DNA of 64,000 nt from Stappia sp. MMSF_3263 (GTDB lineage: Bacteria; Pseudomonadota; Alphaproteobacteria; Rhizobiales; Stappiaceae), in contig NZ_JASHIK010000003.1 in assembly GCF_030733745.1 (NCBI RefSeq), positions 38,501 to 102,500 of the forward strand, read 5' to 3'. Below the pieces are notes generated by a model. The model was not told the DNA's origin. It ran no database searches and saw only the letters and a list, made by a program, of their open reading frames with translations. Below are positions 20,079 to 27,914 of this stretch, one piece after another (within the stretch, counting starts at the first letter, position 1; every line of letters begins with the position of its first letter). Both the position numbers and the translations under genes were made by a program.

Positions 20079-20149
20079 CGGCTGACCCAGAGGGGTAAAT
20101 CAGCGCCGGGAGCCGCCAGAGACGGCCCGGCCAATGCGGAGGTGCAGCC

Positions 20150-21505
20150 ATGGCTGACGCGCTCGTTAGTCCCGACATTCGCGCGGGGCGCCTGACGGCG
20201 GACGATTATCTGGAGAACTTCGACGACCTGCACCCGCCGCTCGGCGTGCACGAGGCGCGGGTCGAGGCGGATCGCTGCTATTTCTGCTACGACGCGCCCT
20301 GCACGATCGCCTGTCCGACATCGATCGACATTCCCAAATTCATCCGGCAGATCTCGACCGGCAATCCGCTCGGCTCGGCGAAGACGATCTTCGAGCAGAA
20401 CATCCTTGGCGGGATGTGCGCCCGCGTCTGTCCGACGGAGACGCTGTGCGAGGAAGCCTGCGTGCGCAATCTCGCGGAGGACAAGCCCGTCGCCATCGGC
20501 CTGCTGCAGCGGCACGCGACGGACACCTATTTTGAACGCGATGAAAAGCACCCCTACGAGCGAGCCGCTTCGACCGGCAAGCATGTCGCCGTCGTCGGCG
20601 GCGGTCCGGCGGGTCTTGCCTGTGCCCATGCCCTGGCGCGCCAGGGTCACGATGTCACCATCTTTGAGGCCCGGCCGAAGCTCGGCGGTCTCAGCGAGTT
20701 CGGCATCGCCGCCTACAAGACCACCAACGATTTCGCCCAGGACGAGGTCGATTTCGTCCTCTCCATCGGCGGCATCTCGGTGGAGTGTAACAAGGCGCTC
20801 GGGCGCGACATCACGCTCGAGGCCCTGCGCCGCGACCATGACGCGGTGTTCCTTGGAGTGGGGCTTGCCGGCGTCAATGCGCTCCGGGCGGAGGGTGAGG
20901 ATCTTGCCGGCGTCATCGATGCCGTTGCCTATATCGCCGACCTGCGCCAGGCGAGCGACCTTTCCACCCTGCCCATCGGCCGCAAGGTCGTGGTCATCGG
21001 TGGCGGCATGACGGCCATCGACATCGCCGTGCAGGCCAAGCGCCTTGGCGCCGAGGAGGTGACGATCGCCTACCGGCGCGACCGGGAGGCGATGAAGGCC
21101 AGCGCCTACGAGCAGGAAGTCGCGCTCACCAATGGTGTCGTCATTCGCGAGTGTCTGGCGCCCAGGCGCCTGATCGGCGAGGCCGGACATGTGCGCGCCA
21201 TCGAACTGGAGCGGGTCGTCGCAGACAGTTCCGGCCGGCTTGCCGGTACCGGCGAGACAGTGACGCTGGAAGCGGACCAGGTCTTCAAGGCCATCGGGCA
21301 GACCTTCGTGCCGGACGGGCTCGGCGGGGCGGACGCACTCCGGCTCGATGGCGGGCGGATCGACGTCGATGCCGACCGCCGCACGTCGCTGCCCGACGTG
21401 TGGGCCGGCGGCGACTGTATCGAGGGCGGCGAGGACCTGACGGTCGCCGCGGTCGAGGACGGCAAGATCGCCGCCGCCGCCATCCATGCGGCACTGAGCG
21501 CCTGA
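20150..21505 (+). CDS. preT: NAD-dependent dihydropyrimidine dehydrogenase subunit PreT
   Basis: A 451-residue flavoprotein that passes electrons from NAD(P)H to PreA for reduction of uracil and thymine to the 5,6-dihydro forms. The N-terminal alpha-helical domain has eight Fe-S ligand-type cysteines at 43, 46, 51, 55 and 90, 94, 100, 104. The FAD site is VVGGGPAGLACA (148-159) and the NAD(P)H site VVVIGGGMTAIDIA near 279-292; the ATG-type GGDCIEGGEDLTV motif near the C-terminus closes the FAD domain. The Shine-Dalgarno GGAGGTG sits six bases from ATG 20150. It is followed by preA after 59 bases, and a RutR-type operator lies upstream. Confidence 0.95.
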   Translation: MADALVSPDIRAGRLTADDYLENFDDLHPPLGVHEARVEADRCYFCYDAPCTIACPTSIDIPKFIRQISTGNPLGSAKTIFEQNILGGMCARVCPTETLCEEACVRNLAEDKPVAIGLLQRHATDTYFERDEKHPYERAASTGKHVAVVGGGPAGLACAHALARQGHDVTIFEARPKLGGLSEFGIAAYKTTNDFAQDEVDFVLSIGGISVECNKALGRDITLEALRRDHDAVFLGVGLAGVNALRAEGEDLAGVIDAVAYIADLRQASDLSTLPIGRKVVVIGGGMTAIDIAVQAKRLGAEEVTIAYRRDREAMKASAYEQEVALTNGVVIRECLAPRRLIGEAGHVRAIELERVVADSSGRLAGTGETVTLEADQVFKAIGQTFVPDGLGGADALRLDGGRIDVDADRRTSLPDVWAGGDCIEGGEDLTVAAVEDGKIAAAAIHAALSA

Positions 21506-21564
21506 GGCGCCGCCCGCAGTCCCGCTTTTCCTTTCACCCCCGAACATGTGGGGAGGTTTTCGAA

Positions 21565-22875
21565 ATGGCCGATCTCAGCACCAATTTTCTCGGCATCAAG
21601 TCGCCCAATCCGTTCTGGCTCGCCTCCGCGCCGCCGACCGACAAGGAATACAACGTCGTGCGCGCCTTCAAGGCGGGCTGGGGCGGTGTCGTGTGGAAAA
21701 CGCTCGGCGAGGACCCGGCGGTGGTCAATGTCAACGGCCCGCGCTACGGCGCCGTCCACGGCCGCGACCGCAACGTCATCGGGTTCAACAACATCGAACT
21801 GATCACCGACCGCCCGCTTGAGGTGAACCTGCGCGAAATCAAGCAGGTTAAGCGAGACTGGCCCGACCGGGCGCTGGTGGTTTCGCTGATGGTGCCCTGC
21901 GAGGAACAGAACTGGATCGACATCCTGAGGCGCGTAGAGGAGACCGAGGCCGATGGCGTCGAGCTCAATTTCGGCTGCCCGCACGGCATGTCGGAGCGCG
22001 GCATGGGCTCGGCAGTCGGCCAGGTGCCGGAATATATCAAGATGGTCACCCGCTGGTGCAAGCAGAACACCCGCATGCCGGTGATCGTCAAGCTGACGCC
22101 GAACATCACGGATATCCGCAATCCGGCCCGTGCCGCGCATGCTGGCGGTGCCGATGCGGTCTCGCTGATCAACACGATCAACTCCATCGTCTCGGTCGAT
22201 CTCGATCAGATGGCGCCCAATCCGACAATCGACGGGCGCGGTGCCCATGGCGGCTATTGCGGGCCGGCGGTGAAGCCGATCGCGCTCAACATGGTGGCGG
22301 AGATCGCCCGCGATCCGCAGATGCGCGGCCTGCCCATATCCGGCATCGGCGGCGTCACCGACTGGCGCGACGCGGCGGAGTTCATGGCTTTGGGCGCCGG
22401 AACGGTGCAGGTCTGCACCGCGGCGATGGTCTACGGCTTCCGTGTGGTCGAAGACATGATCGACGGCCTGTCCGACTGGATGGACGAGAAGGGCTATACC
22501 TCGGTCGACCAGTTTGTCGGCCGCGCCGTGCCCAATGTCACCGACTGGCAGCAGCTCAACCTGAACTACGTGGTCAAGGCGCGCATCGACCAGGACGCCT
22601 GTATCCAGTGCGGCCGATGCCATATCGCCTGCGAGGACACCTCGCACCAGGCGATCACCGCGATGAAGGACGGGTTGCGGCACTTCGAGGTGATCGACGA
22701 GGAATGTGTCGGCTGCAACCTGTGCGTATCGGTCTGCCCGGTCGAGGATTGCATCACCATGGAACACATTGCCGAGGGCACCGATCCGCGCACCGGCAAG
22801 CCGATCAATCCGGACTACGCCAACTGGACGACCCATCCGAACAACCCCAACCGGGTGCAGGACGCGGCTGAATGA
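21565..22875 (+). CDS. preA: NAD-dependent dihydropyrimidine dehydrogenase subunit PreA
   Basis: The 436-residue catalytic partner of PreT. An FMN-binding dihydroorotate-dehydrogenase-like barrel (about 1-320) shows WLASAPPTD, GWGGVVWKT, ELNFGCPHGMSERGMG and SGIGGVTDWRDA. The C-terminal domain carries two 4Fe-4S clusters, CIQCGRCHIAC and CVGCNLCVSVC. Together with PreT it resembles the fused eukaryotic dihydropyrimidine dehydrogenase split in two. The start at ATG 21565 follows GGGGAGG. The direction in vivo is taken as reduction because all downstream enzymes of the reductive pathway are encoded next to it. Confidence 0.96.
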   Translation: MADLSTNFLGIKSPNPFWLASAPPTDKEYNVVRAFKAGWGGVVWKTLGEDPAVVNVNGPRYGAVHGRDRNVIGFNNIELITDRPLEVNLREIKQVKRDWPDRALVVSLMVPCEEQNWIDILRRVEETEADGVELNFGCPHGMSERGMGSAVGQVPEYIKMVTRWCKQNTRMPVIVKLTPNITDIRNPARAAHAGGADAVSLINTINSIVSVDLDQMAPNPTIDGRGAHGGYCGPAVKPIALNMVAEIARDPQMRGLPISGIGGVTDWRDAAEFMALGAGTVQVCTAAMVYGFRVVEDMIDGLSDWMDEKGYTSVDQFVGRAVPNVTDWQQLNLNYVVKARIDQDACIQCGRCHIACEDTSHQAITAMKDGLRHFEVIDEECVGCNLCVSVCPVEDCITMEHIAEGTDPRTGKPINPDYANWTTHPNNPNRVQDAAE

Positions 22876-22900
22876 CTTCTTGCACGAAACGGCGGGTGCG

Positions 22901-23809
22901 GTGACGGTCGGCACCGCACCTCCAGAGGACGAAACCGGGCGCGCTCATGTGGCGATGCTCGGTTTCGTGTTTCTCGTCTCCACGTCCTTCCCTGTCGGAC
23001 ACGCGATCACGGCCGCGCTCGACCCGGCCGTGCTCACGGCCTTGCGCTTCTGCATCGCCGCGGCGATCTTTGCCGGCATGGCCACCGCCAAGCGGCAATG
23101 GCATCGGCCGAAGCTTGCGCGGCTGCCGGTCTATTTTCTGATCGCGCTGCTGCTCGACATATTCTTCGTGACCATGTTCGAGGCGCTGCGACTGACGAGC
23201 GCGCTCAATGCCGGAGCGGTCTTCACGCTGCTGCCGGCGTTTACAGCCCTTGCCGGCCTGATGCTGCTCGGCCAGCGGATCTCGCGCTTTCAGACGGTCT
23301 GCCTGGCGGTTGGGGCTGGAGGTGCGTTGCTTGTCCTGTTCGGCTCGGACCTCTCGCGGCTCGCAAGGCTCGAGTTCGGCGAAGGGGAGCGGATCTACCT
23401 CCTAGGTGTCGCCGCCTATGCCTTCTATGCGCCGCTGATGCGGCTGCTCAACAAGGGTGAGCCGCTCGAGCACTTCAATTTCTGGATCCTGGTCTGCGGG
23501 GCCGTGATGTTGCTGGCCTACGGCCGGAAGGAGTTGGCGGCGACGGACTGGATCGCGGTCCCGCCGGCCGTCTATCTCGGGATCGCCTATCTGGCGGTGT
23601 TTCCGACGGCGACCAGTTTCTTCTGCGCCACTTATGCCAGCCTGCGCCTGCCCTCCGGCCCGGTGATGGCCTACACCTATCTGCTGCCGTCCTTCGTGCT
23701 GGCCGAGACGCTGGCGCTGGGCGCATCCTGGCCGGGCCTGTGGACCGTTGCCGGCGTGCTGGTGACGGCCGTCGCGACCGTCCTCCTGCAGCGCCGGACC
23801 GGCCGCTAG
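22901..23809 (+). CDS. EamA/DMT family transporter
   Basis: A ~302-residue inner-membrane protein with about ten hydrophobic helices in two EamA repeats, of the drug/metabolite transporter superfamily. LGFVFLVSTSFPVGHAIT begins helix 1; TALRFCIAAAIF, TSALNAGAVFTLLPAFTAL and FCATYASLRLPSGPVMAYTYLLPSF mark the repeats. The start is not certain: GTG 22901 and GTG 22950 are both possible and none has a strong ribosome site. It follows preA by 25 bases in the same direction, so it is probably co-transcribed and may export or import a pyrimidine or catabolite, but the substrate is unproven. Confidence 0.85.
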   Translation: MTVGTAPPEDETGRAHVAMLGFVFLVSTSFPVGHAITAALDPAVLTALRFCIAAAIFAGMATAKRQWHRPKLARLPVYFLIALLLDIFFVTMFEALRLTSALNAGAVFTLLPAFTALAGLMLLGQRISRFQTVCLAVGAGGALLVLFGSDLSRLARLEFGEGERIYLLGVAAYAFYAPLMRLLNKGEPLEHFNFWILVCGAVMLLAYGRKELAATDWIAVPPAVYLGIAYLAVFPTATSFFCATYASLRLPSGPVMAYTYLLPSFVLAETLALGASWPGLWTVAGVLVTAVATVLLQRRTGR

Positions 23810-23824
23810 TCTGTTCTCCTGTCG

Positions 23825-24628
23825 CTAGCGACGGAGCTGCGTTGCGAAATGGGCGATGGTCTTGCGATAGACTTCCGCTCTGTTCCAGTCCCTCAGCACC
23901 CCGTAGTTGCGGCTGCCCGGCGACCAGTCGCCCCCCTTGCTCCAGCCGTGCTGGCGCAGGAAGTTCGCGGTCGAGGCAAAGACGTCCGGCGTGCTCCGGA
24001 TCAGGTTGGGGCGTCCGTCGCCGTCGAAGTCGACCGCGTAGCGTTCGTAGCTGGAGGCCAGGAATTGCGTCTGGCCGATCTCGCCCGCCCAGGCACCTTT
24101 CATGTCGGCAATCCGCATCTGGCCGCGATCGGCGATCCGCAAGGCGCTCATCAGTTCGTTGGTGAAGAATGCCGAGCGGCGGCAGTCATAGGCGAGCGCG
24201 GAGAGCGAGGAAAAGATCGGGATGTTGCCCATGAAGCCGCCGAAGCCGGATTCGAGCCCCCAGATCGAAACGATGACTTCCTTGGGGACGCCGTACTTGC
24301 GCTCGACCCGGTCGAGTACTCTTGCATGCTGCTGCATCCGGCGCTTGCCCATGGCGATCGTGGAGGGTGGCGCGCGACGGGCGAGAAACTGCTCGAACGA
24401 AAGCTTGAAGGATTTCTGGTTGCGGTCGAGGCGGATGACCTTGCGGTTGTAGGTCATGTTCCCGAGCGCGGCCTCGACCGTGCGGCTGGAGATGCCCGAC
24501 GCGACCGCCTCGCGCTTGAACGCGGCAAGCCACTTGGGAAAGCCTTGGGCATTGTTGCCGCACTTGGCGGCTTCCGCGGTTCCGCTCGCAAGCATAATTA
24601 AACCGGCAATGAGAAGGGCCTTGCGCAT
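23825..24628 (-). CDS. Lytic murein transglycosylase (MltB family)
   Basis: A 267-residue secreted peptidoglycan lytic transglycosylase that cleaves glycan strands to 1,6-anhydromuramyl products. A signal peptide (1-20, AEA cleavage) is clear. The SLT_2/MltB domain shows FLARRAPPSTI, the catalytic Glu126 in WGLESGFG, MKGAWAGEIGQTQFLASSY and FDGDGRPNLIRSTPDVFAS. There is no lipobox, so it is periplasmic rather than outer-membrane anchored. It converges with the transporter gene 15 bases away and stands between preTA and the pyrimidine regulators with no evident functional link to them. Confidence 0.93.
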   Translation of the reverse strand: MRKALLIAGLIMLASGTAEAAKCGNNAQGFPKWLAAFKREAVASGISSRTVEAALGNMTYNRKVIRLDRNQKSFKLSFEQFLARRAPPSTIAMGKRRMQQHARVLDRVERKYGVPKEVIVSIWGLESGFGGFMGNIPIFSSLSALAYDCRRSAFFTNELMSALRIADRGQMRIADMKGAWAGEIGQTQFLASSYERYAVDFDGDGRPNLIRSTPDVFASTANFLRQHGWSKGGDWSPGSRNYGVLRDWNRAEVYRKTIAHFATQLRR

Positions 24629-24729
24629 GGAATCTCCCGTCCTGTGGCATGGCGCCGCGCAACCCGCCAACCGGATCCGCGACCGCACGCCAGCCATCGG
24701 AATGCAGGATACAAGCCGCAAGGCCAAGA

Positions 24730-25371
24730 TCAAGCGCGCGGCAGCAGGCCGCCGAAGATCAGGTCGGTGAGCGAGGCCAGGGCCTCCTTGCGGAATTTCG
24801 GATCGTCGATGCCGGTGCCGGTGATCGCCTCGATCTGCGGGGCGAAATCGGCATAGGTCTGGGTTGTCGCCCAGATCAGGAAAATGAGGTGATGCGGATC
24901 GACGGGCCGTATCCGGCCGCGCTCCGCCCAATGGCGCAACACCTCGGACTTCTCGTCGACAAGCGCCTTCAAAGGGCCTTCCAACACGTCGCGGATCATT
25001 GGCGCGCCTTGCATCACCTCGCTGGCGAAGAGCCGAGAGGCTTCCGGATGCTCGGCTGAAAAGCGCAGTTTCTGTTCGATATAGGCGGCAAGTTCGGTGC
25101 GCGGATCGCCGTCGGGGTCGAGGGTGCGCAAGGGCGCCAGCCATCGGTCGAGCAGGTCGGCCAGCACCGCCTTGTAGATCTCCGACTTGGAACCGAAATA
25201 GTACAGAAGGTTCGACTTCGACATGCCCGCATCCTCGGCGATCTGATCGACGCGGGCGCCGCGGTAGCCGAAGCGCGAAAACACGGAAAGCGCCGCATCG
25301 AGGATCCGCGCCCGGTTCTTCTCCTGGATACGGGTGCGCGGCGTGTCCTGTTGCGGGGCGGTGCTGTCCAT
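24730..25371 (-). CDS. rutR: RutR-type TetR family pyrimidine regulator
   Basis: A 213-residue TetR-family repressor with the YcdC/RutR C-terminal domain. The helix-turn-helix spans about 27-65 (ILDAALSVFSRFGYRGARV, then DQIAEDAGMSKSNLLYYF). The ligand domain closely follows E. coli RutR: DRWLAPLRTL, ASRLFASEVMQGAPM, ALVDEKSEVL and HHLIFLIWATTQTYADFAPQ. E. coli RutR binds uracil or thymine, which release it from TTGACCA-N2-TGGTCAA; three near matches are present in this window. It starts nine bases after the second TetR gene and overlaps nothing, so the two form an operon. Confidence 0.88.
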   Translation of the reverse strand: MDSTAPQQDTPRTRIQEKNRARILDAALSVFSRFGYRGARVDQIAEDAGMSKSNLLYYFGSKSEIYKAVLADLLDRWLAPLRTLDPDGDPRTELAAYIEQKLRFSAEHPEASRLFASEVMQGAPMIRDVLEGPLKALVDEKSEVLRHWAERGRIRPVDPHHLIFLIWATTQTYADFAPQIEAITGTGIDDPKFRKEALASLTDLIFGGLLPRA

Positions 25372-25380
25372 GGTCCCTGC

Positions 25381-26076
25381 CTATCTTCCCGGCGCGGTTG
25401 CGTCGCCGTTGGGGGCGGTCCGTGCCACTGCGCCGCCAAGCGCGGGGGAGGTGGCGCCGATTCCCGCCAGAATGATGCCGATCACCGTTTGCTTCGCCTC
25501 CTCGAACTGGGTCGCGCCGAGCGCCCGGCCGCCGTTCAGCGTATCGATCTGGTGGTTGAAATCGGCGTAGTGCTGTGTGGTCGCCCAGATCATGTAGAGC
25601 AGATATTGCGGATTGACCGGGGCGATCTTGCCGTCCGCGATCCATCGCTCGATCACGGCAACGCGCGAGGCCGTCCAGTCGCGCAAGGTGGTTTCAAGGT
25701 AGTCCTGGATCACCGGAGCCTTGTGCAGGATCTCATTGGCCCAGACCTTGGACCCCATCGGGTGCTCGCGGGAGATGTCCATCTTCTTGGAGATATAGGC
25801 GGTCAGCGCCTCGACCGGATCGTCGCTCTCGTCGAACGTGTTGGCGGCATCCAGCCAGATGTTGAAGATATGTTCCACGACGCGGCGGTAGAGCGCCTCC
25901 TTGGTCGGGAAGTAGTAGTGCAGGTTGGCCTTGGGGATGCCGGCACGGTCGGCGATCATACCGGTCGTGGCGCCACGAAAGCCGCTTTCGGCGAAGATTT
26001 CCTCGGCCGCCTTGAGGATCGCGCGCTCGTTTTCCGCCCGGATGGCGCTCTTGTGTGTCCTGTCGCTGCCGCGCAT
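25381..26076 (-). CDS. Second TetR regulator with RutR/YcdC-type ligand domain
   Basis: A 231-residue TetR-family protein that also carries the YcdC-type C-terminal domain: FNIWLDAANTF, GSKVWANEILHKAPVI and YLLYMIWATTQHYADFNHQ parallel the same segments of RutR. The DNA-binding helices (about 18-57: AILKAAEEIFAESGFRGATT, GMIADRAGIPKANLHYYF) differ from the RutR neighbour in the recognition helix. It is the first gene of the regulator pair and reads away from the twin RutR operators 80-130 bp upstream, suggesting autoregulation or cross-regulation. Its ligand could be another pathway intermediate such as beta-alanine or dihydrouracil, which is speculation. Confidence 0.85.
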   Translation of the reverse strand: MRGSDRTHKSAIRAENERAILKAAEEIFAESGFRGATTGMIADRAGIPKANLHYYFPTKEALYRRVVEHIFNIWLDAANTFDESDDPVEALTAYISKKMDISREHPMGSKVWANEILHKAPVIQDYLETTLRDWTASRVAVIERWIADGKIAPVNPQYLLYMIWATTQHYADFNHQIDTLNGGRALGATQFEEAKQTVIGIILAGIGATSPALGGAVARTAPNGDATAPGR

Positions 26077-26157
26077 CGCTCCTGGCCGTTGCTTGGCCCA
26101 TTGCTTAGACCGTTTCGCCCGTGACTGCCAATTCGGCAGGCGGGCCGAAAATTGATC

Positions 26158-26173
26158 TTGACCGGATGGTCAA
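26158..26173. promoter_or_regulatory. RutR-type operator 1
   Basis: TTGACCGGATGGTCAA matches TTGACCA-N2-TGGTCAA with one mismatch and has perfect outer arms (CTTGACC ... GGTCAAG). Its centre is 33 bp, about three helical turns, from the centre of the second operator. Confidence 0.78.
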
Positions 26174-26186
26174 GCCTTCCTAGGCT
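26158..26186 (+). promoter_or_regulatory. Candidate promoter overlapping RutR operator 1
   Basis: TTGACC (26158-26163) and TAGGCT (26181-26186) are separated by 17 bases, a plausible -35/-10 pair for the plus strand. The -35 lies inside operator 1 and the -10 directly before operator 2, so bound repressor would block it. The leader to the aminotransferase start would be about 365 bases. Confidence 0.4.
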
Positions 26187-26190
26187 CGAT

Positions 26191-26206
26191 TTGACCATTT
26201 GGTCAG
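26191..26206. promoter_or_regulatory. RutR-type operator 2
   Basis: TTGACCATTTGGTCAG differs from the consensus TTGACCA-N2-TGGTCAA only at the last base. Together with operator 1 it flanks the candidate -10 element of the plus-strand promoter. Confidence 0.78.
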
Positions 26207-26558
26207 GTTTTTCAGCCTGGCGCAATGGCAAAGACGCAGCGGACCTTCGGCGCCAAGCAACAAGACCGGTGGCCGCGCACTTCCAGATTCCGGCCGGATC
26301 GCCACGATGCGCAGGCAGGGCAGCCGGCCGCCCGGGCAACAGAAACGCGCAGCCGCGCCGGACGCATTCGCGTCGAGGCACGGCGCATGTCCTCTCGCGA
26401 TATCCGGGTACGGGAACCGGCCGGCGGTGACGAGCCGTCCGGACGCCATGCGGGCCTGGCCCGCCAGGCCTCCGGCAGCGGATCCGCCCGTCCGAATGCA
26501 GTCACTATAGGCGCGCCGCGTCCCGCGACCGGGGCGGGCGATTGGGGGGAGGACCAGC

Positions 26559-27884
26559 ATGTCGAAGCCGGCGCTTACCAGCAACAATCTCGACGCCTTC
26601 TGGATGCCGTTCACGGCCAACCGCCAGTTCAAGCAGAACCCGCGGCTTTTCGTCGGCGCCGAAGGCATGTTCTACAAGACGGCGGACGGGCGCGACGTGC
26701 TCGATGGCACCGCCGGCCTGTGGTGCTGCAATGCCGGCCATGCGCGGCCCCGTATTACCGAAGCCGTGCAGCGCCAGATCGCCGAACTCGATTACGCGCC
26801 GGCGTTCCAGATGGGGCATCCGCACGCCTTCGAGCTTGCCGCCCGCCTTTCGGCCTTGATGCCCTCGCCCCTCGACCATGTGTTCTTCACCAACTCCGGA
26901 TCGGAATCCGTCGAGACCGCGCTGAAGATGGCGATCGCCTATCACCGGGTGCGCGGCGAAGGCGCCAGGACCCGGCTGATCGGCCGCGAGCGCGGCTATC
27001 ATGGCGTCAATTTCGGCGGCATTTCCGTTGGCGGCATCGTCGCCAACCGCAAGATGTTCGGCACGCTGCTCGGCGGCGTCGACCACCTGCCCCATACACA
27101 CGACCTCTCCCGCAATGCCTGGACGCGCGGACAACCGGAGAGCGGCGCCGAATATGCAGAGGACCTGATCCGCCTGATCCAGTTGCACGACGCCTCGACC
27201 ATCGCCGCCGTGATCGTCGAGCCGGTGGCCGGTTCCACCGGCGTGCTGATCCCCCCGAAGGGCTATCTTGAGCGGCTCAAGGCGATTTGCGACCAGCACG
27301 GCATCCTGTTGATCTTCGACGAGGTCATCACCGGGTTCGGCCGTCTCGGTTCGCCCTTCGCCGTCGATCATTTCGGCGTCACGCCGGATCTCGTCACGAC
27401 GGCCAAGGGCATCACCAACGGCGTCATCCCGATGGGGGCCGTCTTCTGCGCCAGCCATGTGCACGAGGCCTTCATGACGGGGCCCGAGCACCTGATCGAG
27501 TTCTTCCACGGCTACACCTATTCCGGCCATCCGGTCGCCTGCGCCGCGGCGCTCGGCACGCTCGACACCTATGAGGAAGAGGGCCTGCTGACCCGGGCGG
27601 CGGAGCTCGGGCCCTATTGGGCCGACGCGCTGCATTCGCTGAAGGGCGCCCGGCATGTCATCGACATCCGCAATATCGGCCTGATCGGGGCGATCGAACT
27701 GCAGCCGATTGCCGGCGAGCCGACCAAGCGCGCCTTCTCCGCCTTCCTGAAGGCCTACGAGGCGGGCGTGCTGATCCGCACCACCGGCGACATTATTGCG
27801 CTCTCGCCGCCTCTGATCATCGAGAAGGGCCATATCGACCAGCTCGTCGACACGATCCGCGACGTGCTGGAGAGCCTAGACTGA
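26559..27884 (+). CDS. Omega-amino acid (beta-alanine):pyruvate-type aminotransferase
   Basis: A 441-residue class III PLP aminotransferase. PLP-binding Lys283 is in TTAKGITNG, Asp254 in LIFDEVITGFGR pairs with the PLP nitrogen, and NSGSESVETALKMA (112-125) binds the phosphate. In this operon the obvious substrates are beta-alanine (from uracil) and 3-aminoisobutyrate (from thymine), giving malonate or methylmalonate semialdehyde; the specificity is inferred from context because class III enzymes are hard to assign by sequence. The start follows an exceptionally strong GGGGGAGGA site. The MmsA-type dehydrogenase gene begins 30 bases after the stop. Confidence 0.9.
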   Translation: MSKPALTSNNLDAFWMPFTANRQFKQNPRLFVGAEGMFYKTADGRDVLDGTAGLWCCNAGHARPRITEAVQRQIAELDYAPAFQMGHPHAFELAARLSALMPSPLDHVFFTNSGSESVETALKMAIAYHRVRGEGARTRLIGRERGYHGVNFGGISVGGIVANRKMFGTLLGGVDHLPHTHDLSRNAWTRGQPESGAEYAEDLIRLIQLHDASTIAAVIVEPVAGSTGVLIPPKGYLERLKAICDQHGILLIFDEVITGFGRLGSPFAVDHFGVTPDLVTTAKGITNGVIPMGAVFCASHVHEAFMTGPEHLIEFFHGYTYSGHPVACAAALGTLDTYEEEGLLTRAAELGPYWADALHSLKGARHVIDIRNIGLIGAIELQPIAGEPTKRAFSAFLKAYEAGVLIRTTGDIIALSPPLIIEKGHIDQLVDTIRDVLESLD

Positions 27885-27914
27885 AACCGGAGCAAGCTCC
27901 GACCGGGACAGACC

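Larger units (their letters stand above)
19700..20149. other. 450-bp intergenic region upstream of preT
   Basis: No convincing gene is present. The region holds a RutR-type operator (19833-19848) and, close to preT, a near-perfect 25-bp palindrome flanked by matching GGTCAG/CTGACC arms (20041-20087). If transcription starts near the operator the preT mRNA would have a leader of about 300 bases containing this structure. Confidence 0.6.
26077..26558. other. 482-bp divergent intergenic region of the pyrimidine locus
   Basis: No credible gene is present. It separates the regulator pair (minus) from the aminotransferase operon (plus) and holds two RutR-type operators and a candidate promoter. 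About 350 bases between the second operator and the aminotransferase start codon show no recognisable element except the strong GGGGGAGG ribosome site at the end. Confidence 0.6.

Noticed and set aside
19049..21547. An 832-residue open frame on the minus strand
   Set aside because: Only its first-translated-last part (19049-19699) is a real gene, maiA. The rest is antisense to preT and has no protein family features; such long frames are common in high-GC DNA.
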